NCBI GenBank assembly: GCA_028291885.1
Contig: JAQGNJ010000299.1
Coordinates: 1 to 37,644 of the forward strand
DNA: 37,644 nt
Direction: 5' to 3'
Origin: Ramlibacter sp.
GTDB lineage: Bacteria > Pseudomonadota > Gammaproteobacteria > Burkholderiales > Burkholderiaceae_C
The notes below the pieces were generated by a model. The model had not been told where the DNA came from. It worked only from the letters and a program-made list of their open reading frames with translations, and ran no database searches. Positions 24,190 to 35,061 of this stretch are shown here, piece by piece. How positions within the stretch are numbered: position 1 is the stretch's first letter; the number at the start of each line of letters is the position of its first letter. The position numbers and the translations under genes are program-made.

Positions 24190-24378
24190 TCAGGTGACGA
24201 GCCAGAGCAGCCCGAGGCCGAGCAGGATGCTGGCGAGGCCGAAGAAGCGGATCTGGCCGTCGTGCATGGAGAGCAGGCGCTCGAAGGTGCGGCGCCAGCC
24301 CTTGGGCGAGAGGAAGGGAAACAGGCCCTCGAACACCAGCATCAGGGCCAGGGCGGCCCAGAGCAGGTCGCCGTCCAA
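24190..24378 (-). CDS. DUF2065 (YjeT-like) small membrane protein
   Basis: Protein of 62 residues with two hydrophobic helices (about 4-22, LLWAALALMLVFEGLFPFL, and 44-61, FFGLASILLGLGLLWLV) joined by SPKGWRRTFERLLSMHDGQIR. This is the DUF2065/YjeT pattern. In E. coli yjeT lies directly after hflC, and here it begins 3 bases after the hflC stop, which supports identity. TTG is the start codon. The function is unknown; a link to the HflKC complex is suggested by synteny only. Confidence 0.85.
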   Translation of the reverse strand: MDGDLLWAALALMLVFEGLFPFLSPKGWRRTFERLLSMHDGQIRFFGLASILLGLGLLWLVT

Positions 24379-24381
24379 GGC

Positions 24382-25284
24382 TTACTTCCGTGCCGCCGCC
24401 GGCGCCGGGGCGGCGCTGCCACGGAAGGACCTGAAGAATTCCGAAGCCGAGGGATCGAGCACCACCACGTCGCTCTTCTTGCTGAAGCTGGACTTGTACG
24501 CTTCCAGGCTGCGGTAGAACTGGGCGAACTGCGGATCGCGGCCGAAGGATTCGGCGTAGGTGGCCGAAGCCTTGGCATCGCCCTCGCCCTTGACCTTCTG
24601 CGCGTCGCGGTAGGCATTGGCCAGGATCACCTCGCGCTGGCGGTCGGCGTCGGCGCGGATCTTCTCGCCTTCGGCCTGGCCGATCGAGCGCAGCTCGTTG
24701 GCGACCTGCTTGCGCTCGGATTCCATCCGGCGGTACACCGAATCCGCCACTTCCTTCGGATAGTCCACGCGCTTGATGCGCACGTCGACGATCTCGATGC
24801 CGAAGGTCTTGGCGTCGTCGGCCAGCCGCTGCTGTACGCCCTGCATGACCTTTTCGCGCTCGGTGGCCAGCAGCTCGCGCGCCGTGCGCCTGTTCACCTC
24901 GTTCTTCAGCGCGTCCTGCACCACCGAGGTCAGCCGGTTTTCGGCCGTCGTGATGTTCACGCCGCCGGAGTTGGTGCGGATGAACTGCTTGGGATCGGCG
25001 ATGCGCCATTTGACCAGCCAGTCGATCACCAGGTTCTTCTTCTCGGCCGTCTGCAGCGAGCCGGTTTCCGGGCTGTCGAGCGTGAGCACGCGGCGGTCCA
25101 GGAACACCACGTTCTGGAATGGCGGCGGCAGCTTGAAGCGCAGGCCCGGCTCGGTGATGACCTCGCGGATCTGGCCGAAGGAATAGACCACGCCGAACTG
25201 GCGCTGGTCGACGACGAAGAGCATCGAGCTGAGCAGCGCAAGCGCCAGCAGCACCGTGGAGACGACAAATCCGATTCTGTTCAT
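24382..25284 (-). CDS. hflC: HflC, SPFH-domain regulator of FtsH protease
   Basis: Protein of 300 residues. An N-terminal membrane anchor (about 5-24) is followed by the SPFH/band 7 domain, FVVDQRQFGVVYSFGQI ... EPGLRFKLPPPFQNVVFLDRRV, then a long helical segment VDVRIKRVDYPKEVADSVYRRMESERKQ and the AEGEKIRADADRQREVILANAYRDAQKVKGEGDA helix. HflC pairs with HflK in a periplasmic-side cage around FtsH. The C-terminal Ala/Pro tail is low-complexity. It lies 16 bases after hflK and immediately before the DUF2065 gene. Confidence 0.96.
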   Translation of the reverse strand: MNRIGFVVSTVLLALALLSSMLFVVDQRQFGVVYSFGQIREVITEPGLRFKLPPPFQNVVFLDRRVLTLDSPETGSLQTAEKKNLVIDWLVKWRIADPKQFIRTNSGGVNITTAENRLTSVVQDALKNEVNRRTARELLATEREKVMQGVQQRLADDAKTFGIEIVDVRIKRVDYPKEVADSVYRRMESERKQVANELRSIGQAEGEKIRADADRQREVILANAYRDAQKVKGEGDAKASATYAESFGRDPQFAQFYRSLEAYKSSFSKKSDVVVLDPSASEFFRSFRGSAAPAPAAARK

Positions 25285-25300
25285 GTTGGTTCCGGCCGGT

Positions 25301-26623
25301 TCAGCGGCTCTCGCGGTCGCGGCTGCGCGAATTGTCTCGGGCCCGGGAATCGCCCGGGATGGCGGCGGCCGGGGCCGGCAGCGCAGGTGCGGCGGTCGCG
25401 GGCGGGGCGACGCCCGCGCCCTCGGCCGGGCCGCCCGCCTGCTGCAGCAGCTTGTCCAGCGGCAGGTACAGCAGGCTGTTGCCCTGGCGGGAGTCGACGA
25501 GGACCTTGGTGACGCTGGTGTAGACCTGCTGCATCGCGTCGATGTACATGCGGTCGCGCGTCACCTGCGGCGCCTTCTGGTATTCGGCGAGCACCAGGCG
25601 GAAACGCTGCGCGTCACCCTCGGCCTGCGCGACGATGCGCGCGCTGTAGCCGTCGGACTCCTCCTTCAGACGCGCCGCGGCGCCCTTGGCGCGCGGGATC
25701 ACGTCGTTGGCGTAGGCCTGGCCTTCGTTCTTGAGGCGGTCGCGGTCCTGGCCGGCCTTGAGCGCGTCGTCGAACGCGGCCTGCACCTGTTCGGGCGGCT
25801 GCACGTTCTGGATGTTGACGTTCTGCACCTCGATGCCGGTCTTGTAGCGGTCCATCTGCAGCTGGATCGACCTGGCGACGTCGCGCTGGATGTTCTCGCT
25901 GTTGCGTCCCAGCAGGTCGTCCATGTTGACGCGGCCCACCACCTCGCGGATCGCCGATTCGGCGGCCTTGATGACGGCGTCGTCCGGGTTGCGGTTCTCG
26001 AACAGGAACTGCGCCGCGCTCTTGAGGCGGTACTGGATGGTGAAGCGCACGTCGACGATGTTCTCGTCCTGCGTCAGCATCGAGGACTCCTTCAGGCCGG
26101 TGGCCTGCACCACGCTGCTGCGGCCGATCTCCACCGAGCGCAGCTGCGTCAGGTTGACGGTTTCGTGGCGCTGGACCGGATAAGGCAGGCGCCAGTTGAA
26201 GCCCGCCTCCACCGTTCCGTGGTACTTGCCGAACTGGGTGATCACGGCCTGCTGGCCTTCCTGCACGATGAAGAATCCCGTGCCCAGCCAGATCAGGACG
26301 ACCACGCCGGCGACCACCATCGCGCCGATGCCGGCGCTGCGCATGTCGGGCTGGAAGCCGCCGCCATTGCCGCCGCCGAAGCCGCCGCCGTTGCCTTCGC
26401 CGCGCCGGCCCTTGCCGCCGAACAGGCCGCCGAGCTTGCGGTTGAAGTCGCGCCAGAGTTCGTCCAGGTCGGGCGGGCCCTGGTTCGGCCCCTTGGGCGG
26501 GCCGCCTTCGGACTTCTGCCCGTTGTCGTCGCCACGCCCCCACCGCGGATCGTTCAGGTTGAACATGCCCCGGATACGGTGCTTCAGCCCGAGCCACGGC
26601 AGGCTGCGGAAAAGGAGGTTCAT
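25301..26623 (-). CDS. hflK: HflK, SPFH-domain regulator of FtsH protease
   Basis: Protein of 440 residues. A Gly/Pro-rich cytoplasmic N-terminus (GGNGGGFQPDM; FGGGNGGG) leads to one membrane helix (about 97-115, AMVVAGVVVLIWLGTGFFI). The SPFH domain follows: VQEGQQAVITQFGKYHGTVEAGFNWRLPYPVQRHE, then VDVRFTIQYRLKSAAQFLFENRNPDD. It forms a complex with HflC that restrains FtsH. Two starts are possible: ATG at 26623, and ATG at 26566 giving the familiar MFNLNDPRWGRGDDNG N-terminus. The first is kept because the preceding residues remain open and coding-like. Confidence 0.96.
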   Translation of the reverse strand: MNLLFRSLPWLGLKHRIRGMFNLNDPRWGRGDDNGQKSEGGPPKGPNQGPPDLDELWRDFNRKLGGLFGGKGRRGEGNGGGFGGGNGGGFQPDMRSAGIGAMVVAGVVVLIWLGTGFFIVQEGQQAVITQFGKYHGTVEAGFNWRLPYPVQRHETVNLTQLRSVEIGRSSVVQATGLKESSMLTQDENIVDVRFTIQYRLKSAAQFLFENRNPDDAVIKAAESAIREVVGRVNMDDLLGRNSENIQRDVARSIQLQMDRYKTGIEVQNVNIQNVQPPEQVQAAFDDALKAGQDRDRLKNEGQAYANDVIPRAKGAAARLKEESDGYSARIVAQAEGDAQRFRLVLAEYQKAPQVTRDRMYIDAMQQVYTSVTKVLVDSRQGNSLLYLPLDKLLQQAGGPAEGAGVAPPATAAPALPAPAAAIPGDSRARDNSRSRDRESR

Positions 26624-26663
26624 TCGCTCGGTCTCATTGTTGTTGCCGCCCGATTGTGCCCAA

Positions 26664-27836
26664 TCAGGCGTGGTGGTCCTGGATTTCAGGGGATTCGGCC
26701 GCCGGCGCGCCGGGACGCGGTCCCGCGGCCTGCGCCAGCGTGCGGCGCAGCTCGCCCAGGCCCTTGCCCGTGCGGCTGCTCACGAACAGGCGCGGCACGG
26801 TCAGGCCATCGAGTTCGAAGACGTCGCTCTCGTGCCGCGGCTGCTGGCCTTCGGGCAGGGCGTCGATCTTGTTGAACACCAGCATCTGCGGAACGTCCGC
26901 GGCGCCGATCTCCCGCAGCACGCGCTGCACTTCGGCGATCTGCTCCGGATGGTTCGGGTTGGCGGCGTCGACGACGTGCAGCAGCAGGTCGGCGTCCACC
27001 GCTTCCTGCAGCGTCGCCTCGAAGGCGGCGACCAGGTTGTGCGGCAGGTCGCGGATGAAACCCACCGTGTCGGACAGGGACACCGAGCGGCCGCCGCCCT
27101 CCTCGTTGCCCAGATAGAGCTGCCGGGTGGTGGTGTCGAGCGTCGCGAACAGCTGGTTGGCCGCATAGGCGCGGGCCTTCACCAGCGCGTTGAACAGCGT
27201 CGACTTGCCCGCGTTGGTGTAGCCCACCAGCGAGATGGTGAAGGCGCCCTGGCGCTCGCGCTGGCGGCGCTGGGTCTGGCGCTGCTTTTTCAGCTTGACC
27301 AGCCGCTCCTTGGTGCGCTTGATGGCCTCGCCGATCATCCGGCGGTCCAGCTCGATCTGCTTTTCACCCGGGCCGCCGCGCACGCCGGCGCCGCCGGTCT
27401 GCCGCTCCAGGTGCGACCAGCGCCGGACCAGCCGGGTGCTGACGTACTGCAGCCGCGCCAGCTCGACCTGCAACTTGCCTTCGTGGCTGCGGGCGCGCTG
27501 GGCGAAGATCTCGAGGATCAGCAGCGTGCGGTCGTTGACCGGCAGGCCGATGTGGCGTTCGAGGTTGCGCTGCTGCGCCGGGCTGAGCGACTGGTCGAAC
27601 AGCACCTCGGTGGCGCCGGTCTCTTCGGCCAGCGCCTTGATCTCGTCGGCCTTGCCGCTGCCGACGAACAGGGCGGCGTCCGGCGCCTTGCGCTTGCAGG
27701 CGACGCGGGCGACCGGTGTCATGCCCGCGGTTTGCGCGAGCAGGCCGAGCTCCTCGAGCTCGGAGTCGAAATTGGGCAGGCCAAGATCCACCCCGACCAG
27801 CAGGGCCGGGGTGTCAGGAAGTAGGGAATCGGACAA
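26664..27836 (-). CDS. hflX: GTPase HflX, ribosome-splitting factor
   Basis: Protein of 390 residues of the OBG/HflX-like GTPases. The N-terminal HflX domain contains VGSGKADEI and VLFDQSLSPAQQRNLE. The middle has GGAGVRGGPGEKQIELDRR. The G domain shows GYTNAGKSTLFN (G1), DTVGFIRDLPHNLVAAF (G3) and VFNKIDALP (G4). It splits stalled 70S ribosomes under stress. The start codon is TTG at 27836, directly followed by SDSLLPDTPALLVGVDLG. The order hfq-hflX-hflK-hflC on one strand is classical and suggests a common operon, with 69 bases after hfq. Confidence 0.96.
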   Translation of the reverse strand: MSDSLLPDTPALLVGVDLGLPNFDSELEELGLLAQTAGMTPVARVACKRKAPDAALFVGSGKADEIKALAEETGATEVLFDQSLSPAQQRNLERHIGLPVNDRTLLILEIFAQRARSHEGKLQVELARLQYVSTRLVRRWSHLERQTGGAGVRGGPGEKQIELDRRMIGEAIKRTKERLVKLKKQRQTQRRQRERQGAFTISLVGYTNAGKSTLFNALVKARAYAANQLFATLDTTTRQLYLGNEEGGGRSVSLSDTVGFIRDLPHNLVAAFEATLQEAVDADLLLHVVDAANPNHPEQIAEVQRVLREIGAADVPQMLVFNKIDALPEGQQPRHESDVFELDGLTVPRLFVSSRTGKGLGELRRTLAQAAGPRPGAPAAESPEIQDHHA

Positions 27837-27905
27837 ACTTGGAAACCAGGGAATCGGGGTTCGGCAGGCCCGGAGCAGCGGCGCCGCAGGCGCCTCGAGC
27901 GCAGC

Positions 27906-28154
27906 TCAGGCGGCGCCGGTCTCGGCGGCTTCGGCCGTCGAGAAATTGACGGCGCGTCCGGGAACGATGGTGGAGATCGCGTGCTTGTAGACCATCTGGG
28001 TCACGGTATTGCGCAGCAACACGACGTATTGGTCGAAAGACTCGATCTGGCCCTGCAGCTTGATGCCGTTGACGAGGTAAATCGACACCGGCACATGCTC
28101 GCGACGCAGGGTATTGAGGAAGGGGTCTTGTAGTAGCTGCCCTTTGTTGCTCAC
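27906..28154 (-). CDS. hfq: RNA chaperone Hfq
   Basis: Protein of 82 residues that forms a hexamer and mediates sRNA-mRNA pairing. The Sm1 motif is [40 protein letters not shown], and Sm2 contains [12 protein letters not shown]. Key Gln (GQLLQDPFL) and the distal-face residues are present. The C-terminal tail is short and alanine/glutamate-rich. The start is GTG at 28154, with GGAGAA five bases upstream, which decides it over the longer upstream ATG. A sigma-70-like promoter is proposed just upstream. Confidence 0.98.
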   Translation of the reverse strand: MSNKGQLLQDPFLNTLRREHVPVSIYLVNGIKLQGQIESFDQYVVLLRNTVTQMVYKHAISTIVPGRAVNFSTAEAAETGAA

Positions 28155-28191
28155 GATATTCTCCGTGTTCGGAAGTGGTGTTGGAATTGGC

Positions 28192-28219
28192 ACCTTACCA
28201 CAGCACTAGGGCCCGGCAA
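28192..28219 (-). promoter_or_regulatory. Possible sigma-70 promoter for hfq
   Basis: On the minus strand TTGCCG (28214-28219), a 16-base spacer, then TAAGGT (28192-28197). The predicted start near 28185 gives a leader of about 30 bases containing the hfq GGAGAA. The gap to der (28155-28290) also has a GGCAGG/CCTGCC hairpin at 28255-28271. Confidence 0.35.
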
Positions 28220-28290
28220 GTAGTCTGGAGGCTGAAAATCCCCCCAGGCTGTACGGCAGGTTGGGCCTGCCCGGGGGACTTCAAGGGCGC

Positions 28291-29634
28291 TCAGTCGCCG
28301 TCTTTGTCGGCATACGGATTCTTCGAGGTTTTCATCTCGATCCGCAGCGGCGTGCCGGTGAGCTTGAACTCCTTGCGGAAGCGCCCTTCGAGGAAGCGCT
28401 TGTAAGCGTCGGTCACGTGCTCCAGCGAGTTGCCGTGCACCACGATGATCGGCGGATTCATCCCGCCCTGGTGCGCATAGCGCATCTTGGGGCGGTACAT
28501 GCCCGAACGCTGGGGCTGCTGGAACTGGACGGCCTCCAGCAGCAGCCGGGTCAGCACGGGCGTGGACATCTTGACCATGGCCGACCTGTGGGCCGCCGCG
28601 ATGGACGTCCAGACCGGCCCCAGGCCCTGGCGCTTGATGGCGGAGATCGGCAGCACGTCGGCGAATTTCAGGAAGGCCAGCCGGGTCTCGATCGAACGCT
28701 GGACCATCTCGCGCTGGTAGGAATCGATCGCGTCCCATTTGTTGATCGCGACCACCACGGCCCGCCCGCTATCGAGGATGAAGCCGGCGATGTGGGCGTC
28801 CTGGTCGGTCACGCCCTGGGTCGCGTCCAGCAGCAGCAGCACGACGTTGGCCGATTCGATCGCCTGCAGCGTCTTGACCACCGAGAACTTCTCGATCGCC
28901 TCGAACACCTTGCCCTTGCGCCGCAGCCCGGCCGTGTCGATCAGCTCGAAGCGCTGGCCGCCGCGCTCGAACGGAACGCTGATCGCGTCGCGCGTCGTGC
29001 CCGGCAGGTCGAAGGCGACCAGGCGTTCCTCGCCCAGCCAGGTGTTGATCAGCGTCGACTTGCCGACGTTGGGACGGCCGGCGACGGCCAGCTTGATCAC
29101 GCCGGAGTCGACTTCGTCGCCCTCCTCGTCCGGCTCGGGCAGGTTCAGCGGCTCCAGCGCGAGGTCGACCAGGTCGCGGATGCCCTGCCCGTGGGCCGCG
29201 GAAATGCCGTGCACCTCGCCCAGGCCCAGCTCGTAGAACTCGGACAGCTTGACGCCGTCGGTCATGCCTTCGGCCTTGTTGGCCGTCAGCACCGTGGGCT
29301 TGCCCAGCTTGCGCAGGTAGTTGGCGATGTTGTAATCCTGGGCCGAGACGCCGGCCCGGGCGTCCACCACGAAGACGACGACGTCCGCCTCGGCGACGGC
29401 CTGCCGCGTCTGCTTGGCCATCTCCATGTAGATGCCGCTCTCGGCCGTCGGCTCGAAGCCGCCGGTGTCGATCACGATGTACTCGCGCCTGCCCTGCTTG
29501 CCCTGGCCGTAGTGGCGGTCGCGGGTGAGGCCGGCGAAGTCGGCAACGATCGCGTCGCGCGACTTGGTCAGGCGGTTGAAGAGCGTGGACTTGCCGACGT
29601 TGGGGCGGCCCACCAGGGCGATGACTGGTTTCAC
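28291..29634 (-). CDS. der: Ribosome-biogenesis GTPase Der (EngA)
   Basis: Essential 50S assembly GTPase of 447 residues with two G domains in tandem. The first has [12 protein letters not shown] (8-19), DTGGF and NKAE. The second has [23 protein letters not shown] and NKWDAID. The KH-like C-terminal domain includes [24 protein letters not shown]. The start is GTG at 29634, directly followed by [10 protein letters not shown]. It is 7 bases after bamB, in the conserved bamB-der order. Confidence 0.98.
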   Translation of the reverse strand: MKPVIALVGRPNVGKSTLFNRLTKSRDAIVADFAGLTRDRHYGQGKQGRREYIVIDTGGFEPTAESGIYMEMAKQTRQAVAEADVVVFVVDARAGVSAQDYNIANYLRKLGKPTVLTANKAEGMTDGVKLSEFYELGLGEVHGISAAHGQGIRDLVDLALEPLNLPEPDEEGDEVDSGVIKLAVAGRPNVGKSTLINTWLGEERLVAFDLPGTTRDAISVPFERGGQRFELIDTAGLRRKGKVFEAIEKFSVVKTLQAIESANVVLLLLDATQGVTDQDAHIAGFILDSGRAVVVAINKWDAIDSYQREMVQRSIETRLAFLKFADVLPISAIKRQGLGPVWTSIAAAHRSAMVKMSTPVLTRLLLEAVQFQQPQRSGMYRPKMRYAHQGGMNPPIIVVHGNSLEHVTDAYKRFLEGRFRKEFKLTGTPLRIEMKTSKNPYADKDGD

Positions 29635-29641
29635 GAACGGG

Positions 29642-30787
29642 CTATTCGGGGGTGAAGCCGTACACGCCGCCGCCGCGCGTGACGACGACCAGGGTGTTGC
29701 CTGCCAGCACCGGCGCGGCTGCGATGGCGCTGCCGTCGGTGGCCAGCCGGTTCAGCGGCGTGCCGTCTTCGCGCGACAGCATGTGGACCAGGCCGGTGCC
29801 GTCACCGACGACCACCGAGCGGCCCAGCGCCAGCGGCGCCGTGAGGCCGCGGTACAGGAGCCGGTCCGTCGACCAGGCGCGCTCTCCGTTGTCGCGGCGC
29901 CAGGCGACGACCTTGCCGTCGCTTTCGGTGCCGAACACCAGGCGCTCGTCGCCGGCCAGGCCTTCGGCCCCGCTGGCGGGCTTGCTCCACGCCACCGTGC
30001 CGCGGTCCGCATCGACGCAGCCGACCCGGGCCTGGAAGGCGCGGGCGCAAACCGACGTGCCGACCCGGCTCACCGTGCCGACCAGGTCGACCAGTCGCTC
30101 GACGTCGTTGGTGCCGCGCGGCGTCGCGATGGGCGCTTCCCAGCGCACGCTGCCATTGAGCGGGTTCATTCCCACCAAGCGGCCGGCCAGGCCAACCACC
30201 AGCGTGTCGCCGACCGCGAGCATCACGCCCGACTGGCGCAGCACCAGCGGCTCACCGGCGCGCTGCTGGTTCCACAGGCGCCGGCCGGTCTGGCCGTCGT
30301 AAGCCGAGACGGACCGGTCCGCCGCCAGCACGAAGACCCGGCCGCCGGCCACGAACGGCGCGGTGTACGACTGGGCCGTCAGCTTCTGGCGCCAGGCCGG
30401 CTGGGCCCCGCCCGCGAAGGTCACGATCTCGTTGGTGCGCGTGATCACGGAGGTGAGCTTGCCGTCGCTGCCGACGCCCGCCGACACCGGCGCACCGGCG
30501 CTGGCGCTCCAGAGCTGGCGCCCGCTGGCCGCGTCGAGATGCGCGACGGAACCGTCGCCGCTGGCCACCGCCACCGTGCCACCGTTGACACTGACAGAGA
30601 GCGGAAAGCCGACCTGGCCGATCCGGGCGGTCCAGGCGGACCGGACCTGGATCAAGGCTGTGTTGGGGCCGAGCTCGGCCGGCTTGGGCTTTTCGGCGCT
30701 GCTGCCCAGCCAGGACGGCATCATCGAGCAGCCGCCCAGCGCTGCTGCCAGGACCAGGGCCGCGCCGCGGCTTGCGAGCCGGCTCAT
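29642..30787 (-). CDS. bamB: Outer-membrane assembly lipoprotein BamB
   Basis: Lipoprotein of 381 residues of the BAM complex. The signal peptide ends in the lipobox LGGC with Cys20. The mature part is an eight-bladed beta-propeller of PQQ/WD-like repeats: GKPVWS-type strands appear as [46 protein letters not shown] and [15 protein letters not shown]. It binds BamA and helps insert beta-barrel proteins. ATG at 30787 overlaps the stop of the preceding gene (ATGA). Confidence 0.95.
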   Translation of the reverse strand: MSRLASRGAALVLAAALGGCSMMPSWLGSSAEKPKPAELGPNTALIQVRSAWTARIGQVGFPLSVSVNGGTVAVASGDGSVAHLDAASGRQLWSASAGAPVSAGVGSDGKLTSVITRTNEIVTFAGGAQPAWRQKLTAQSYTAPFVAGGRVFVLAADRSVSAYDGQTGRRLWNQQRAGEPLVLRQSGVMLAVGDTLVVGLAGRLVGMNPLNGSVRWEAPIATPRGTNDVERLVDLVGTVSRVGTSVCARAFQARVGCVDADRGTVAWSKPASGAEGLAGDERLVFGTESDGKVVAWRRDNGERAWSTDRLLYRGLTAPLALGRSVVVGDGTGLVHMLSREDGTPLNRLATDGSAIAAAPVLAGNTLVVVTRGGGVYGFTPE

Positions 30788-31482
30788 GACTTCGCTCCGG
30801 CCGATGCGGCGCCGGCGGCCGGCGTTGCGGCGGCGGCGGGCTTGGGATCGACACCCAGCGCGGTGAGCTTGACTTCGACCAGCCGGCGGTACTCGGAACG
30901 CTCTTCCATGCCCTTCCAGGCCTTCAGGTATTCGGCCTTGGCCTCGGCTTTCTTGCCCTGCAGGGCGTAGATGTCGCCGCGGCGGTCTGCCGCCAGCGGC
31001 TCGAATTCCGCCGGGAAGTCGCCCGCGAGCTGCTTGAGGGCATCGTCGTAGGCCTTGGCGTCGGCCAGGATGCCGGCCAGCCGCAGGTGGGCGATGGCGC
31101 GATAGCCTTCGTCGGACGCCTTGTCGGCGACCCAGACCAGGGCGGCTTTCGCGGCATCGGGCTTGCCCGTGTCGGCGAACGCCTTGGCGGCGAGCAGGCC
31201 GGCCTGGTGCGCGTACGTGGTGCCGCCGAACTTGTCCTTCATGTCGCCGAAGGCACGCTCCAGGCGCGCCGTGTCGCCGCCGCTGGCGGCGCGCTCGACT
31301 TCCTCGTACATGGCCGAGGCATGCGCGGCCTGGTTGCGCTGCCAGTAGTTCCAGCCGTTCCAGGCGGCGAACGCGCCGAACACCACGATCAGCGTCCAGG
31401 TGATCAGGTTGCCGTAGGTGTTCCAGAAGTGCTTGAGCTGGTCAAGCTGTTCCTGTTCTTCGAGATCGAGGTGTTTTGCCAT
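30784..31482 (-). CDS. yfgM: YfgM-like membrane-anchored TPR protein
   Basis: Protein of 232 residues. The cytoplasmic N-terminus (MAKHLDLEEQEQLDQLKHFW) precedes one helix (about 25-44, NLITWTLIVVFGAFAAWNGW). The periplasmic part has several TPR-like helices: FGDMKDKFGGTTYAHQAGLLAAKAF, YRAIAHLRLAGILADAKAYDDALK and DIYALQGKKAEAKAEYLKAW. This is the DUF2133/YfgM pattern; the E. coli protein works with the SecYEG/PpiD chaperone network. It lies between hisS and bamB as in many proteobacteria. The tail is Ala-rich. Confidence 0.92.
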   Translation of the reverse strand: MAKHLDLEEQEQLDQLKHFWNTYGNLITWTLIVVFGAFAAWNGWNYWQRNQAAHASAMYEEVERAASGGDTARLERAFGDMKDKFGGTTYAHQAGLLAAKAFADTGKPDAAKAALVWVADKASDEGYRAIAHLRLAGILADAKAYDDALKQLAGDFPAEFEPLAADRRGDIYALQGKKAEAKAEYLKAWKGMEERSEYRRLVEVKLTALGVDPKPAAAATPAAGAASAGAKS

Positions 31483-31495
31483 TGTGATTCTTCTG

Positions 31496-32821
31496 TCAAG
31501 CCGCCGATTGTAGTTTCCGCGCCCATGCAGCCGGGCTGGCCAGCGGCTGGCGCTCCTGCGCCCCGCCGCCGTCGCGCAGGGACTTGAGCGTCAGCTCGCC
31601 GGCCGCCATCTCGTCCGCGCCGAAGATCAGCGCGTAACGGGCGCCGCTGGCGTCGGCTTTCTTGAACTGCGACTTCATGCTGCCGGGGCCGTCCGCGCCC
31701 CCGGCGTGCTGGACCACGCGCACGCCGGCGGCCCGCAGCGCCTCCAGCGTGGCGATCACCGGTGCGAGCGGCGTGCCCGGCGGCACGACGGCGTAGGCGT
31801 CCGGCGCCGCCGACGGCATCGGCAGCCCGAGCTCCTGCACCAGCAGCAGCAGGCGCTCGATGCCCAGCCCAAAGCCGACCGCGGGCGCGGCCTTGCCGCC
31901 CAGCTGCGCGATCAATCCGTCGTAGCGGCCGCCGCCGCAGACCGTGCCCTGGGAGCCCAGGTGGTCCGTCACCCACTCGAACACGGTCAGGTTGTAGTAG
32001 TCCATGCCGCGCACGAGGCGCGGGTTGATGCGGTACTGCAGGCCGACCGCGTCGAGCGCCGAGCACACGGCCTCGAAGTGCGCGCGCGACTCGGGACCGA
32101 GGAAATCCATCAGGCTGGGCGCCTGCTCGATCAGCGCCTGCATCGCCGGGTTCTTGCTGTCCAGGATGCGCAGCGGGTTGCTGTGCAGGCGGCGCTGCGC
32201 GTCGGCATCGAGTGCAGCGGCGTGCTGCTCGAAGTAGCGCACCAGGGCCTCCCGGTGGGCCAGCCGCTCCTGCGTCTGGCCCAGGCTGTTGATCTCCAGC
32301 CGCACGTGCTCGCCTTCGACCAGGCCCAGCTCGCGCCACAGGGCGCGAGCCATCAGGATCATCTCGGCGTCGACGTCGGGACCGGCGAAGCCGAGCGCCT
32401 CGGCGTCCAGCTGGAAGAACTGGCGGTAACGGCCCTTCTGCGGCCGCTCGTGGCGGAACATCGGGCCCAGGGTCCACACGCGCAGCGGCCCGTTGTACAG
32501 GGCGTTGTGCTCGATCATGGCGCGCACGATGCCGGCAGTCGCTTCGGGGCGAAGCGTCAGCTTGTCGCCGTTCATCGAGTCGGTGAAGGAATACATCTCC
32601 TTTTCCACGATGTCGGTGACCTCGCCCAGTCCGCGCACGAACAGCGCGGTGGGCTCGACGATGGGCGTCAGCAGGTACTGGTAGCCGTAGCGGCCCATCA
32701 CGGTGCGAACCGCGGTCTCGAACCACTGCCAGAGGGCCGAATCCGGCAGTTTTTCGCTGCGCGGAACGGCGGACGGCAATATGTCGTTCATGCCTTTGAC
32801 GGCACTCAGTTTCTCGGCCAT
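31496..32821 (-). CDS. hisS: Histidyl-tRNA synthetase
   Basis: Class II aminoacyl-tRNA synthetase of 441 residues. Motif 1 region [26 protein letters not shown], motif 2 [69 protein letters not shown] (HisA signature and motif 3). The C-terminal anticodon-binding domain has [24 protein letters not shown]. Length is slightly above average. It follows ispG by 9 bases and precedes the yfgM-like gene by 13, so it is within the operon. Confidence 0.98.
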   Translation of the reverse strand: MAEKLSAVKGMNDILPSAVPRSEKLPDSALWQWFETAVRTVMGRYGYQYLLTPIVEPTALFVRGLGEVTDIVEKEMYSFTDSMNGDKLTLRPEATAGIVRAMIEHNALYNGPLRVWTLGPMFRHERPQKGRYRQFFQLDAEALGFAGPDVDAEMILMARALWRELGLVEGEHVRLEINSLGQTQERLAHREALVRYFEQHAAALDADAQRRLHSNPLRILDSKNPAMQALIEQAPSLMDFLGPESRAHFEAVCSALDAVGLQYRINPRLVRGMDYYNLTVFEWVTDHLGSQGTVCGGGRYDGLIAQLGGKAAPAVGFGLGIERLLLLVQELGLPMPSAAPDAYAVVPPGTPLAPVIATLEALRAAGVRVVQHAGGADGPGSMKSQFKKADASGARYALIFGADEMAAGELTLKSLRDGGGAQERQPLASPAAWARKLQSAA

Positions 32822-32830
32822 GGATTTTCT

Positions 32831-34101
<1,271 letters not shown>

Positions 34102-34102
<1 letters not shown>

Positions 34103-35061
34103 CACTTCACCTCGAAGCGCGCAACGTTGTCGCGCGACACCGGCGCGAGGTCGAACGGCTTGCCGCGAACCTGGACATCGGTGGCGGTCGCGCTGCCCAC
34201 GGTGACCGACAGCGGCAAGGCGCCGGAGGCGGCAGCGGACTCGCCGGCGGCCAGCAGCTGGCGCAGCGCCACACCGCCCTTTGCATCGGTGACCTGGATC
34301 CAGGACTCTCCCTTGGCCTTGAACACCACGATGCCGGCCGGCGTGGATCCCGCGGCGGAGGCGGCAGCGGCTGGCGCCGTCGCGGCCGCCGTCGCGACCG
34401 CGGCTGCGGGCACCACTGCAGGTGCAGGTGCATGCGCAGGTGCGGAGGCAGTAGCGGGAACGGCGGCGGACGCGGGCTGTGCAGCAGCCGGGACGGCAGT
34501 GTCGGCGCCAGCCGTTGCGTTCGCGGCGGCGGCCTCTGCCGGCGCAGTGGTGGTTTCGGGCACGGGCAGGACCGGGGGCGGCGGCGCCGCAGCCTCGCTG
34601 GCGCCTTCGTCATTGCGCAGGGGCAGCAGGGCCACGACGAGGGCGCCGAGCAACAGCGCGGCCACCACCATGAAGACCGGGCGCGACAGCTGGTCGCGCC
34701 ACGTCGGCGTGGCGGCGTCGCGCGGCGAGCGGAACGGTGCGTTGATGCCGCCGCCCGAAGGCGCCAGGCGCGGGCCGGCAGTGGGCGGCAGCAGTTGCAG
34801 GATCAGCGCCGGATCGATCTTGAGGTTGCGGCAGACGCTGGCGGCCAGCGCGCGGACGAACACCGCGTCGGGCAGCAGGTCGAAGCGGTCGGCCTCCAGC
34901 GCCTCCAGCTTGCGTACCGGGACCTTCAGCGCCGCCGCCAGGGTGCTCACGTGCAGGCCGGCTTCCTCGCGCGCCTGCTGCAGCAGTGCTCCCGCCGTCG
35001 CGGCGGCGCCGCCCTGCGCTTCGAACCCGGACGCGGGCCCCTGCCCAGGCGCCTCATTCAT
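34102..35061 (-). CDS. rodZ: RodZ-like helix-turn-helix membrane protein
   Basis: Protein of 319 residues. A cytoplasmic N-terminal helix-turn-helix (about 22-80, [37 protein letters not shown]) is followed by one transmembrane helix (about 127-146). A long Ala/Pro/Thr-rich low-complexity linker (about 155-245) and a C-terminal beta domain (DUF4115, about 247-319, with [19 protein letters not shown]) come next. RodZ links MreB filaments to the wall-synthesis machinery. ATG at 35061 is chosen; it overlaps the pilW stop by 8 bases. The linker is much richer in Ala than the flanking genes, and its length probably varies between strains. Confidence 0.88.
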
